Part shown: in pieces, positions 7,588 to 13,940 of the stretch
Numbering within the stretch: the first letter of the stretch is position 1
Layout of the letters: each line of letters begins with the position of its first letter
Assembly (NCBI GenBank): GCA_017482385.1
Contig: JAFUNI010000006.1
Location: 22,238-86,237 of the forward strand
Direction of reading: 5' to 3'
Source: Oscillospiraceae bacterium
Lineage (GTDB): Bacteria > Bacillota > Clostridia > Oscillospirales > Oscillospiraceae
Length of the DNA stretch: 64,000 nucleotides
Notes under the pieces: model-generated
Seen by the model: only the letters and a program-made list of their open reading frames with translations
What the model was told of the DNA's origin: nothing
Databases searched by the model: none
Translations under genes and position numbers: made by a program

Positions 7588-7959
7588 ATGTCTAATTTGT
7601 ACAATCGCATTGAAGAACTATGCAAAGAAAACAACGAAAGCATTACCACAATGTGCAAAGAAGCAGGCGTAAGCCGTGCTTCCCTATCTGATTTGAAGAT
7701 GGGGCGCAACCAAAGCTTATCCGCAGAGACCCTATCCAAGATTGCTGCGCACTTCGGAGTATCTGTGGATTACTTGCTTGGCGAAGAAAACAAAAAAGCG
7801 CCCACCAATGCTGGTGAGCGCAAAGTAAGTGACGATGATATTAAATTTGCCCTCTTTGGCGGCGACGGTGAAATCACCGACGAGATGTTTGACGAGGTAA
7901 AGAGATTTGCCGAAATGGTCAAGCTCCGGGAGGACACTAAGAAGAAAAAGGAGCAATAA
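7588..7959 (+). CDS. CI-like XRE-family prophage repressor
   Basis: 123 residues from the ATG at 7588; an AGAAGGGG ribosome binding site lies 9 nt upstream. Residues 1-68 form an XRE helix-turn-helix domain (ITTMCKEAGVSRASLSDLKMGR then FGVSVDYLLG). The remaining 55 residues form a charged, helical C-terminal tail ending in KKKKEQ. It lacks a LexA-type S24 peptidase domain, so inactivation probably depends on the adjacent ImmA protease, as with the ImmR-ImmA pair of ICEBs1. The gene overlaps ImmA by one base (TAATG). Confidence 0.88.
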   Translation: MSNLYNRIEELCKENNESITTMCKEAGVSRASLSDLKMGRNQSLSAETLSKIAAHFGVSVDYLLGEENKKAPTNAGERKVSDDDIKFALFGGDGEITDEMFDEVKRFAEMVKLREDTKKKKEQ

Positions 7960-8387
7960 TGGAAATCCGCACTCTCTATAGCCTTGCACAACAACAGAAT
8001 ATAGAGGTGCTTCAATTTCCTATGAACGAGAATGGCTCTATGTCGATTATGACCGAAGACGGATCCTGTTACATAGGTATAGACGAATCTGTCCAGGACG
8101 GCAATATCCAGGAGCGTGTCCACTTAGGCCACGAGCTTGGGCACTGCATTACCGGTAGCTTTTATAGCATCCATACAGCTGTGGACTGCCGGCAGCGGCA
8201 CGAAAACCGCGCAGATAAATGGGCGGTAAAACAGCTGATCCCGGTGGATGAACTGGATATCGCTGTTGCCAACGGCTGTACCGAAATATGGGAACTGGCG
8301 GAACACTTTGGTGTTACCGAGCAGTTTATGCGAAAGACCGTCTGCTATTATGTTCACGGGAATTTAGCAACAGAGTTATATTTTTAA
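7959..8387 (+). CDS. ImmA/IrrE-family metallopeptidase (anti-repressor)
   Basis: 142 residues with the zinc-peptidase motif HELGH at 58-62 and a downstream acidic motif (ENRADKWAV, near 82-90) that supplies the third zinc ligand in this family. ImmA proteins cleave their partner XRE repressor after a DNA-damage or cell-cell signal and so derepress the element. The stop/start overlap TAATG with the repressor gene implies coupled translation in fixed stoichiometry. The trigger cannot be inferred from sequence. Confidence 0.9.
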   Translation: MEIRTLYSLAQQQNIEVLQFPMNENGSMSIMTEDGSCYIGIDESVQDGNIQERVHLGHELGHCITGSFYSIHTAVDCRQRHENRADKWAVKQLIPVDELDIAVANGCTEIWELAEHFGVTEQFMRKTVCYYVHGNLATELYF

Positions 8388-8407
8388 TCAGAATCGAGGT
8401 AATATTT

Positions 8408-8902
8408 ATGAAAAGAGCATTGTTTGCACTCACTCTCGCCATCGCACTGTTACTTGCTGGCTGTGGAGAAGTGTCTACCACAAACGGTGGAGACTCTACT
8501 GGATCTGCTAAGCAGGAGGAATCCGCAAAAGAAAAGGTTATTTTTGATAATGACAAAGTAAAGGTTACATATACCGGAATAAAAGAAATTGATGTAAAAA
8601 CTGTTGGATACTCATATCTTAACCTCAAGATTGAAAACAAAACAGATACCGAAGTTCGGGTCATGATGCCCTACTGTAGTGTAGATGAAGAAGTTGTTCC
8701 TTTTGTAATACAAGGTGCAACAACAATATATATCAAACCGGGGAAAACATTCCCAGCTACTTTTGGTATACAGATGTTTAATTTGAGTATTGACAGCTTA
8801 AAGAATGCAAAAGAAATTGAATTTACACTTAAAGCCGTCGACAAGGATAATATTATAGATGTCATCTTTGAAGAAACGATGAAAATTGAATTTAATAAAT
8901 AA
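8408..8902 (+). CDS. Secreted lipoprotein, DUF4352/DUF5067-like (prophage cargo)
   Basis: 164 residues from the ATG at 8408. A basic N-terminus and hydrophobic stretch lead to a lipobox LLAGC with the lipidated Cys near residue 19. A Ser/Gly/Asp-rich linker follows, then a beta-rich domain (VKVTYTGIKEID, YLNLKIENKTD, IKPGKTFPATF) resembling the immunoglobulin-like fold of DUF4352/DUF5067 lipoproteins. It sits 20 bp after immA on the same strand, so it is likely expressed in the lysogen. No function can be assigned beyond cell-surface exposure. Confidence 0.7.
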   Translation: MKRALFALTLAIALLLAGCGEVSTTNGGDSTGSAKQEESAKEKVIFDNDKVKVTYTGIKEIDVKTVGYSYLNLKIENKTDTEVRVMMPYCSVDEEVVPFVIQGATTIYIKPGKTFPATFGIQMFNLSIDSLKNAKEIEFTLKAVDKDNIIDVIFEETMKIEFNK

Positions 8903-9082
8903 ATGCCATCATAACTGAGCCTGTCCGGCAACTGCCCTAAGAGCATTTCCGGTTACCGCCGCATGAAAACGCAAAACACAAAGAATTATCAATTACTCCA
9001 GGCTCTCGCTGCCGAGATGGGGCGGCAAATATAAAAGCGCCATATCCTACTGATAGCATGCAAAAGAAAAGAGGTACTAACT

Positions 9083-9922
9083 ATGTTCAAAAAAATCACA
9101 TCTATCATTCTTGCTATTCTTTTGATTTTGTCATTTGCAGGCTGTTCGCGCCCTGTCAATGGTCCCACCCCCGCTTCCAATGCAACAGAGCCTGCTGAGA
9201 CCATTATGGCTACCAGCGAGGCCGAAGCTTCTGAGACTACTGAAGGCACTAAGGCTACTGATCCCACCAAGGAGACCACTGCTACCAAAGCAACAACCGT
9301 TAAGCCCACTACGGCTAAGCCTACTGCTGCTGTTAAGCCAACTGCTGCTACCAAAGCAACCCAAGCTGTTACCAAGGCTACTAAGGCAACTATCGCCGCA
9401 ACCACTGCAACGAAAGATACAGCAACCGAAAGCACTTCCGCCCAAATTGAAACAGATGAAAAGCTCTTTTCTGTTGAGATCACGCTCCCAGCCTCTATAT
9501 TCGAAGGCGAAGATATGACCAAGTTTGATGCTAAAGCATATGCAAAAGAGCAGGGATTTACATCGGCGAAAGTAAACAAAGACGGATCTGTCACCGTTAC
9601 TATGACAAAAGCAAAGCACAAGGAGCTCCTCGATGAGATGGCTGATTCTCTCGATAAAAACTTTGCGGAATTTGTAAATGGCGAAGACACCCCATACATT
9701 AAGGAAATCAGCCACAATGACAATTTCACAGCTGTTACAATGAAGGTTGATAAGGCAGCATACGAAAATGCTTTTGACTTTACACCGTTTGCAATTGCTC
9801 TGTCCGTTTCTATGTACCAGGCATTTACAGAAACAGAATATCATGTGGAAGTCACCATTGTTGATGTAACCACCGGTGCAACAATTGATTCTATCACCTA
9901 CCCCGATGCGTTAAATAGTTAA
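9083..9922 (+). CDS. Secreted lipoprotein with Thr/Ala/Lys linker (prophage cargo)
   Basis: 279 residues. Signal peptide with lipobox SFAGC near residue 21, then a linker of about 100 residues made of KAT, TKAT and KPT repeats, then a mixed alpha/beta domain of about 140 residues (EKLFSVEITLPASIFEG to the C-terminus). A weak GAGG site precedes the ATG. The Thr-rich linker resembles O-glycosylated surface stalks and is very like those of chromosomal proteins at 17.4-20.4 kb and 53.4-55.5 kb. The C-terminal domain is not recognised. Confidence 0.7.
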   Translation: MFKKITSIILAILLILSFAGCSRPVNGPTPASNATEPAETIMATSEAEASETTEGTKATDPTKETTATKATTVKPTTAKPTAAVKPTAATKATQAVTKATKATIAATTATKDTATESTSAQIETDEKLFSVEITLPASIFEGEDMTKFDAKAYAKEQGFTSAKVNKDGSVTVTMTKAKHKELLDEMADSLDKNFAEFVNGEDTPYIKEISHNDNFTAVTMKVDKAAYENAFDFTPFAIALSVSMYQAFTETEYHVEVTIVDVTTGATIDSITYPDALNS

Positions 9923-9961
9923 TTAACAAAAGCTAAAAGCTGTGCAGAAGGAAATGATGAA

Positions 9962-11263
9962 ATGAGAAAACCAACAAAATGGATTGCCGCATTACTGGCG
10001 ATTGTGTTATTGCTTTCTGGATGCTCTGTATCCACCGTAGACGAAGCTACGAAGCCGACAGAAACCATCAATCTTACAGCGGTCACCTCTGCGCCAACAG
10101 AGGCTTCAACAACCGCCACGGCGGCATTAACGACCCAAACTGAGGCACCAACAACAAAGCCCACAACAGTGCCTACAACCGCACCCACTATTAAAACTGC
10201 ACCGACCACTACCCCTACAACCGTTCCCACAACACCGCCCGCAAAGACTTCCTTCAGTGTTCATTTCATTGATGTAGGCCAAGCGGATGCAGCATTGGTT
10301 GAATGTGACGGCCATTATATGCTGATCGATGGCGGCAACAAGGCCGACTCTAATGTCATCTACTCTGTACTGAAGAAGGCTGCCGTGCCTAAGCTGGACA
10401 TCGTGGTTGGTACCCACGCACACGAGGATCATATCGGTGGCTTGCCCGGTGCATTCAATTATACCACCGCAGATATTACACTCTGCCCGGTCAAGAACTA
10501 TGACAGCAATGCCTTTGAGGATTTTGCCAAATACGCAACACAAAAAGGCGGCGGCATTACTGTTCCTAAAAAGGGCGATACCTACTCCCTGGGAAGCGCA
10601 ACCGTAAAGATCCTTGGTGTCAATGGTGGCAGCGACACAAATGATACATCCATTGTCCTCCGGATTGACTACGGCAAGACATCCTTCCTGTTTACCGGCG
10701 ATGCTGAACGTGAAGCAGAGCAGGCTATTCTGAGCACCGGCGAAGATCTGTCCGCTACTGTTTTGAAAGTTGGACACCACGGCAGCGACACTAGCACTTC
10801 TTACCCCTTCCTGCGTGAGATTATGCCAAAGTATGCCGTGATCTCTGTCGGTACTGGCAACAGCTACGGACATCCGACAGAAGATACTTTGAGCCGCTTG
10901 CGCGATGCTGATGTGAAGGTGTTCCGGACGGATGTGCAAGGTGATATCTTCTGCACCAGCGACGGAAACGAAGTCACCTTCTCCGTTACCAGGAATGCCG
11001 GCGCAGATGTGTTCGGAGGTATTGGAGAGAACAGCACTCAGACCAAACCTACCACCGCTCCGACTACTCCACCTACCACCAAAGCCACTACAGAACCCGA
11101 AAACACTCCTGTAGTTGAACCCGTTGGAGATATGGTTTGGATTCCCAAAACCGGAAAGAAATATCACTCCAGTTCCAGCTGCAGCAATATGAAGAATCCC
11201 TCTAAGGTCACAAGATCGCAAGCTATTCAGATGGGTTACGACCCCTGCAAAAAGTGCTATTGA
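9962..11263 (+). CDS. Lipoprotein with ComEC-like metallo-beta-lactamase domain (prophage cargo)
   Basis: 433 residues. Lipobox LLSGC at about 18-21, a Thr/Pro-rich linker to about residue 95, then a metallo-beta-lactamase fold beginning FSVHFIDVGQADAALV. The metal ligands are visible: HAHEDH at 152-157, a downstream TGDAE and KVGHHGS. This is the MBL type fused to ComEC in DNA uptake, often found alone in clostridial lipoproteins. A second Thr/Pro linker leads to a C-terminal Cys motif (SSCSNMKN and DPCKKC), probably a small metal-binding module. Possible roles include extracellular nucleic acid or phosphoester hydrolysis. Confidence 0.85.
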   Translation: MRKPTKWIAALLAIVLLLSGCSVSTVDEATKPTETINLTAVTSAPTEASTTATAALTTQTEAPTTKPTTVPTTAPTIKTAPTTTPTTVPTTPPAKTSFSVHFIDVGQADAALVECDGHYMLIDGGNKADSNVIYSVLKKAAVPKLDIVVGTHAHEDHIGGLPGAFNYTTADITLCPVKNYDSNAFEDFAKYATQKGGGITVPKKGDTYSLGSATVKILGVNGGSDTNDTSIVLRIDYGKTSFLFTGDAEREAEQAILSTGEDLSATVLKVGHHGSDTSTSYPFLREIMPKYAVISVGTGNSYGHPTEDTLSRLRDADVKVFRTDVQGDIFCTSDGNEVTFSVTRNAGADVFGGIGENSTQTKPTTAPTTPPTTKATTEPENTPVVEPVGDMVWIPKTGKKYHSSSSCSNMKNPSKVTRSQAIQMGYDPCKKCY

Positions 11264-11268
11264 TTACT

Positions 11269-11478
11269 ATGTCTATTTTATATGACCGCATCTATTCCCT
11301 CTGCACCCAAAGCAACATCACTCCTTGCAAGATGTGCTCCGAGATAGGAATTAGTCGGAGCGCCATCACCGACCTTAAGGCCGGCCGCAAGAAAGACCTT
11401 AATGCCACCACTGCCTACAAGATCGCCAAGTACTTTGGTGTTTCGGTGGGATATCTGCTGGGGTTTGAGGACAAATAA
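11269..11478 (+). CDS. Second short XRE repressor-like protein
   Basis: 69 residues from the ATG at 11269; a GTG at 11254 is an alternative, and neither has a good ribosome binding site, so coupling to the preceding stop codon at 11263 is likely. The whole protein aligns to the first 69 residues of the CI-like repressor at 7588, with 37 identities by eye, including LYxRI, SRxxxxDLKxGR and FGVSVxYLLG. It lacks the charged tail of that repressor, so it has no obvious ImmA target. It may bind the same or related operators or be a regulatory remnant. Confidence 0.75.
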   Translation: MSILYDRIYSLCTQSNITPCKMCSEIGISRSAITDLKAGRKKDLNATTAYKIAKYFGVSVGYLLGFEDK

Positions 11479-11482
11479 AAAA

Positions 11483-11505
11483 CCGCCCCGGCGGTACCGG
11501 GGCGG
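11483..11505 (-). terminator. Terminator of the toxin gene
   Basis: A perfect 9-bp stem (CCGCCCCGG / CCGGGGCGG) with a 5-nt loop, followed on the minus strand by a T6 run. It lies just beyond the toxin stop codon at 11514 and just after the stop of the short repressor, so it separates convergent genes. Confidence 0.85.
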
Positions 11506-11513
11506 ACAGGAAA

Positions 11514-11963
11514 TCATATGTACTTCTCAAAATATTGCAAGGTTGAACACTGTAAGAGCTGCTTGTTTCGAGGGATTTCTGGATGTTCTTTGGCTTTTTT
11601 ATATTTCTTAATATACCGCTGAAGCTTCTGCACAACCTGATGCTCATCAATCTGCTTCAACACCTTGAATTCATTCGGGCGGACATACGGTTGCGTAGTT
11701 GATATGTATCGTGCGGGATTTTCGATCACCACAGCCTTTGTAACATCAATACCGCAATTATTATCCTTATCCGTCCAAATCGCAAACTCATGGTTATGCT
11801 TAATGTTAGACCGCAACGGAACAGCCCACACAACACCATTAATTACCACTTTAATCCTTATATAAGGACGATAATCTTTTTGCTCAATCTCGGTACACTT
11901 CTCATACCGCTTATAAAATTTCTCCGTAAGGAATACTATTTTCAACAACTTTCGACACCCCAT
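11514..11963 (-). CDS. Type III toxin-antitoxin endoribonuclease toxin (CptN/TenpN/ToxN-like)
   Basis: 149 residues as an ATG ORF; in-frame TTG codons at 11948 and 11945 are better placed behind GGGGTG and would give an N-terminus reading KIVFLTEKFYKRY, so the true start is uncertain. Features match my recollection of type III toxins: RPYIRIKVVINGV, a WAVPLRSNIKHNH strand, GIDVTKAVVI, and a helical C-terminus (KKAKEHPEIPRN). Such toxins cut RNA at A-rich sites and are held inactive by a processed repeat RNA. The genetic layout fits: a terminator sits directly before the gene and a repeat RNA upstream. Family subtype is tentative. Confidence 0.65.
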   Translation of the reverse strand: MGCRKLLKIVFLTEKFYKRYEKCTEIEQKDYRPYIRIKVVINGVVWAVPLRSNIKHNHEFAIWTDKDNNCGIDVTKAVVIENPARYISTTQPYVRPNEFKVLKQIDEHQVVQKLQRYIKKYKKAKEHPEIPRNKQLLQCSTLQYFEKYI

Positions 11964-11968
11964 TTAGT

Positions 11969-12153
11969 AAAAAACGGCCTGGAGGCCAGGCCGTCTTCTC
12001 AGTGAGCATTTTTTTGTTTACCCTCCTCACGCTCTATGAGGAGATCAACTCAGTGGGCATTCTTTATTTGCGACTTGCGCCCTACAAGTCTGGGCTGATG
12101 GTACAGACAGGATTGATGACGAAGTCATTTTCTTGTCAGGCGGATCTCTCCGC
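11969..12153 (-). ncRNA. Candidate type III antitoxin RNA with diverged tandem repeats
   Basis: Between a minus-strand extended -10 (12165-12160) and the terminator, the transcript carries repeating units. Two units share the order hairpin, A-rich tract, AATGC(C/T)CACTGAG-like start of the next unit. Their stems differ (GACTT/AAGTC at 12072-12090; CTCCTCA/TGAGGAG at 12023-12043) yet both pair perfectly and both loops read TAGRGCG on the minus strand. The 13-bp element CTCAGTGRGCATT (plus strand) recurs at 11998 and 12049, a 51-bp period. An upstream GCGGA/TCCGC hairpin may begin a third unit. Compensatory stem change argues for a functional RNA. Confidence 0.6.
11974..11994 (-). terminator. 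Internal terminator between antitoxin RNA and toxin
   Basis: Minus-strand 9-bp perfect stem (ACGGCCTGG / CCAGGCCGT), 3-nt loop, followed by six T residues (11974-11969). The toxin ATG is 6 nt beyond the T-run. A leaky terminator at this position is the hallmark of type III loci, giving much antitoxin RNA and little toxin mRNA. Confidence 0.85.
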
Positions 12154-12159
12154 ACTGTC

Positions 12160-12168
12160 ATTATATCA
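12160..12168 (-). promoter_or_regulatory. Extended -10 promoter for the antitoxin RNA
   Basis: On the minus strand TGATATAAT (TGN plus consensus TATAAT, 12165-12160). The -35 region at 17-bp spacing is weak (GTATCT), which is tolerated by extended -10 promoters. It is placed about 10 nt before the first hairpin of the repeat RNA. Confidence 0.6.
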
Positions 12169-12253
12169 TACATCGTCAAAAAAGATACTTGGAAAATTGT
12201 ACGAAATTTTGCAATGGTTACTTATGTTAACTTATGCTTTTTTGCACATTTTG

Positions 12254-12310
12254 TACCATTTGGGGCCATCGCGTGCCATTTTGTGCCGTTCCCTACCATT
12301 TGGTACCATT
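12254..12310. repeat. Six T(A/G)CC(A/G)TT-type repeats at exact 10-bp spacing
   Basis: Heptamers start at 12254 (TACCATT), 12264 (GGCCATC), 12274 (TGCCATT), 12284 (TGCCGTT), 12294 (TACCATT) and 12304 (TACCATT); a weak seventh (GCACATT) is at 12244. Spacing is exactly 10 bp, so all copies face the same side of the helix. The array lies 126 bp before the integrase start and about 90 bp behind the antitoxin promoter. Role unknown. Confidence 0.75.
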
Positions 12311-12381
12311 TAATGTGAATAACCGCCCCGGTGCGCCAACACCAGAGCGGTAAGATAGAACACCACCCACCAACCACGATA

Positions 12382-12418
12382 GGGGCAGTCTACCCTTTTA
12401 TATTATCACGACTGCCCC
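12382..12418 (+). promoter_or_regulatory. 9-bp inverted repeat in the integrase leader
   Basis: GGGGCAGTC at 12382-12390 pairs perfectly with GACTGCCCC at 12410-12418 across a 19-nt AT-rich loop. It ends 18 bp before the integrase ATG. It could be an mRNA hairpin limiting integrase translation or a DNA operator; the AT-rich loop could also carry a -10 element. Confidence 0.5.
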
Positions 12419-12435
12419 GGAAAGGCAAGGAAAAA

Positions 12436-13623
12436 ATGTCAAGAAAATCAGCAGCCGGTACCGGCACGATCCGGAAGAAAACCATTACCCGCAATGGCAA
12501 AGAATACACCTACTGGGAGGCTCGCTATACATTTGGCCGAGATCCTGGCACCGGCAAACAGATCCAACGCAGCATTACCGGCAAAACCCAAAAAGAAGTA
12601 TCTCAAAAGCTGAAGGCAGCCACCGCCGCCATTGACGAAGGCGCCTATACAGCCCCCAGTAAACTGACGGTCGGCCAGTGGTTGGATATTTGGACAGCAG
12701 AATACCTGGGCGGTGTAAAGCCCTCTACTGTCACCTCATATAAGGCTACCGTGCGGACACATCTCAAACCTGGACTTGGTGCAATCCGCCTTGAATCATT
12801 AACCGCGCATACCATCCAAGGGCTGTACAACAACCTGGGGGCACAGGAAAAAGGCGGCAAGTCTCTGTCAGCCAAAACTATAAAGAACGTCCACGGTGTT
12901 CTTCATAAGGCTCTGCAGCAAGCAGTGGCTAATGGCTATATCCGGTTTAATCCTACGGATTCCTGTGTGTTACCCCGGGTAATTAAAAAAGAGCTGCAGC
13001 CACTGGACGAAGATCAGATAACAGCCTTCCTGAAGGCTATCAAGGGCCACAGATTGGAAGATCTATTTATAACAACCTTATTCACCGGAATGCGTGAAGG
13101 CGAGGTCTGCGGCCTGCTCTGGGACTGCGTAGACCTAACTAAAGGCACTATAACAATCAATAAGCAGTTACAGTTGGTACGCAATACCCGGGGAGATCAC
13201 CAGCTCATGCCCACCAAGAACAGCAAAGGCCGCACTATTACCCTTGCTCCCTCTGTGGTGAAGGTTCTGCGCAATACCAAAAAGGCACAATTAGAGAATC
13301 GGCTCCGGTACGGTGAGTGCTGGACAGACAGTGGCTTTGTATTTACCGACGAGCTTGGACACTACCTAAAGCCCCAGGCTGTCCGCAGGGAATTCAAAAA
13401 GGTAGTTGTGGATATCGGTTGCCCGGATACAAGATTCCACGACCTACGGCACTCCTACGCCGTGGCTGCCCTTAAGTCCGGAGACGACATCAAGACCGTG
13501 CAGGAGAATTTGGGTCATGCTACAGCCTCATTTACCCTTGATATCTACGGCCACGTCACCGAGAAAATGAAGCAGGACAGTGCTAACCGGATGGAGCAAT
13601 TTATCAAGGCTGTAAACGCATAA
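12436..13623 (+). CDS. int: Tyrosine site-specific integrase
   Basis: 395 residues from the ATG at 12436; an in-frame extension to 12331 runs through the leader and lacks a ribosome binding site. An N-terminal arm-binding segment (GTGTIRKKT to YWEARYTFG) is followed by a SAM-like core-binding domain (about 65-150) and the catalytic domain. Catalytic residues are visible: Arg in FTGMREGEV, the HxxR box HDLRHS, His in LGHATA, and the nucleophile Tyr in DIYGHV near the C-terminus. It should integrate and, with an excisionase, excise the element at the tRNA-Gln 3' end just downstream. Confidence 0.95.
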   Translation: MSRKSAAGTGTIRKKTITRNGKEYTYWEARYTFGRDPGTGKQIQRSITGKTQKEVSQKLKAATAAIDEGAYTAPSKLTVGQWLDIWTAEYLGGVKPSTVTSYKATVRTHLKPGLGAIRLESLTAHTIQGLYNNLGAQEKGGKSLSAKTIKNVHGVLHKALQQAVANGYIRFNPTDSCVLPRVIKKELQPLDEDQITAFLKAIKGHRLEDLFITTLFTGMREGEVCGLLWDCVDLTKGTITINKQLQLVRNTRGDHQLMPTKNSKGRTITLAPSVVKVLRNTKKAQLENRLRYGECWTDSGFVFTDELGHYLKPQAVRREFKKVVVDIGCPDTRFHDLRHSYAVAALKSGDDIKTVQENLGHATASFTLDIYGHVTEKMKQDSANRMEQFIKAVNA

Positions 13624-13645
13624 GGGAAAACAAAAGGGAAAACAA
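13622..13645 (+). repeat. Two perfect 12-bp direct repeats at the integrase stop
   Basis: AAGGGAAAACAA occurs twice head to tail, overlapping the integrase stop codon and lying about 100-120 bp from the tRNA 3' end. Position and arrangement fit arm-type integrase binding sites next to the core attachment site; a sequence accident from the A-rich tail is possible. Confidence 0.5.
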
Positions 13646-13649
13646 AAAA

Positions 13650-13736
13650 CCGCCTTTCCCCAATTTAAACATTTCAAGGGGCAAAGCGGCAAAATTTAAA
13701 GAAAAAACCCGGTATCTATAACAGATTCCGGGTTTT
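13650..13736 (+). terminator. Terminator hairpins between integrase and tRNA-Gln
   Basis: Two hairpins. The first (13650-13689) is imperfect, CCGC...CCCC with GGGG...GCGG. The second is a clean 9-bp stem AAAACCCGG (13704-13712) with CCGGGTTTT (13728-13736), ending in four T residues. It would end integrase transcription and, in the other direction, transcription leaving the tRNA gene. Confidence 0.75.
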
Positions 13737-13741
13737 CCCAT

Positions 13742-13790
13742 TGGCAGAGGATGAGGGATTCGAACCCCCGCAAACGGAGTCAGAGTCCGG
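13742..13790. other. Probable attachment site (attR-side core in tRNA-Gln 3' half)
   Basis: The integrase reads toward the 3' end of the tRNA gene and stops 119 bp away, the classic layout for insertion into a tRNA 3' end with the gene restored by phage sequence. The core length cannot be set because the other end of the element is outside the window. Confidence 0.5.
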
Positions 13791-13815
13791 TGTGCTACCG
13801 TTACACTAATCCTCT
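13745..13815 (-). tRNA. tRNA-Gln (anticodon CUG), CCA encoded at 13742-13744
   Basis: Minus-strand cloverleaf: 7-bp acceptor AGAGGAT/ATCCTCT, discriminator G and encoded CCA; D arm GTG/CAC; anticodon stem CCGGA/TCCGT with loop CTCTGAC giving anticodon CTG; T arm GGGGG/CCCTC-type with TTCGAAT. The acceptor and T arm pair fully. It reads CAG glutamine codons and its 3' half is the probable phage attachment site. Confidence 0.93.
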
Positions 13816-13940
13816 ATCACACGGACAGGTTTTATTATAACCACGAAACGAAAAAAGTCAAGCATTTTTTTCGTTTTTTACCAGTTTTTTCTCCGTGGTT
13901 CGCAGGTAGTATTTCCATAATCAAAGATTTTATGCAGGAG

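Larger units (their letters stand above)
11964..12435. other. Intergenic region between toxin and integrase
   Basis: This 472-bp gap holds, in order, the toxin-side terminator, the repeat-structured antitoxin RNA, its promoter, an AT-rich stretch (12180-12250), the 10-bp phased repeat array, an imperfect hairpin (12323-12350, GGTG/CACC with flanking CCGC/GCGG) and a 9-bp inverted repeat (GGGGCAGTC / GACTGCCCC, 12382-12418) in the integrase leader. No credible protein gene is seen. Confidence 0.8.
1..13790. mobile_element. Integrated prophage, right-hand part (left end outside window)
   Basis: A contiguous block with phage-type gene order: primase, helicase, DUF669, Sak4-like ATPase, Rad50-like ATPase, small phage proteins, excisionase-like HTH, Cro-like and CI-like regulators, ImmA, cargo genes, and a tyrosine integrase ending 119 bp from the 3' end of a tRNA-Gln gene. 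Tyrosine integrases commonly recombine into tRNA 3' ends, so the right boundary is placed inside the tRNA; the exact base is inferred. No terminase or structural gene is visible, so an integrative element with a phage-like replication module cannot be fully excluded. Confidence 0.88.

Noticed and set aside
9131-9844. Minus-strand ORF of 237 codons opposite the second lipoprotein
   Set aside because: Cys/Ser/Gly-rich shadow of the Thr-rich linker; no start site and the plus-strand gene has a signal peptide and lipobox.
11990-12110. CRISPR-like array near the toxin gene
   Set aside because: Only two to three diverged units with no constant repeat or unique spacers; hairpins and A-rich joints fit an antitoxin RNA better.
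12244-12310. CRISPR or replication iterons
   Set aside because: Repeats are 7 bp at 10-bp spacing, far too short for CRISPR, and no replication initiator gene is adjacent.
12331-12435. N-terminal extension of the integrase
   Set aside because: It has no ribosome binding site and covers the inverted repeat; the start at 12436 matches the usual integrase N-terminus.
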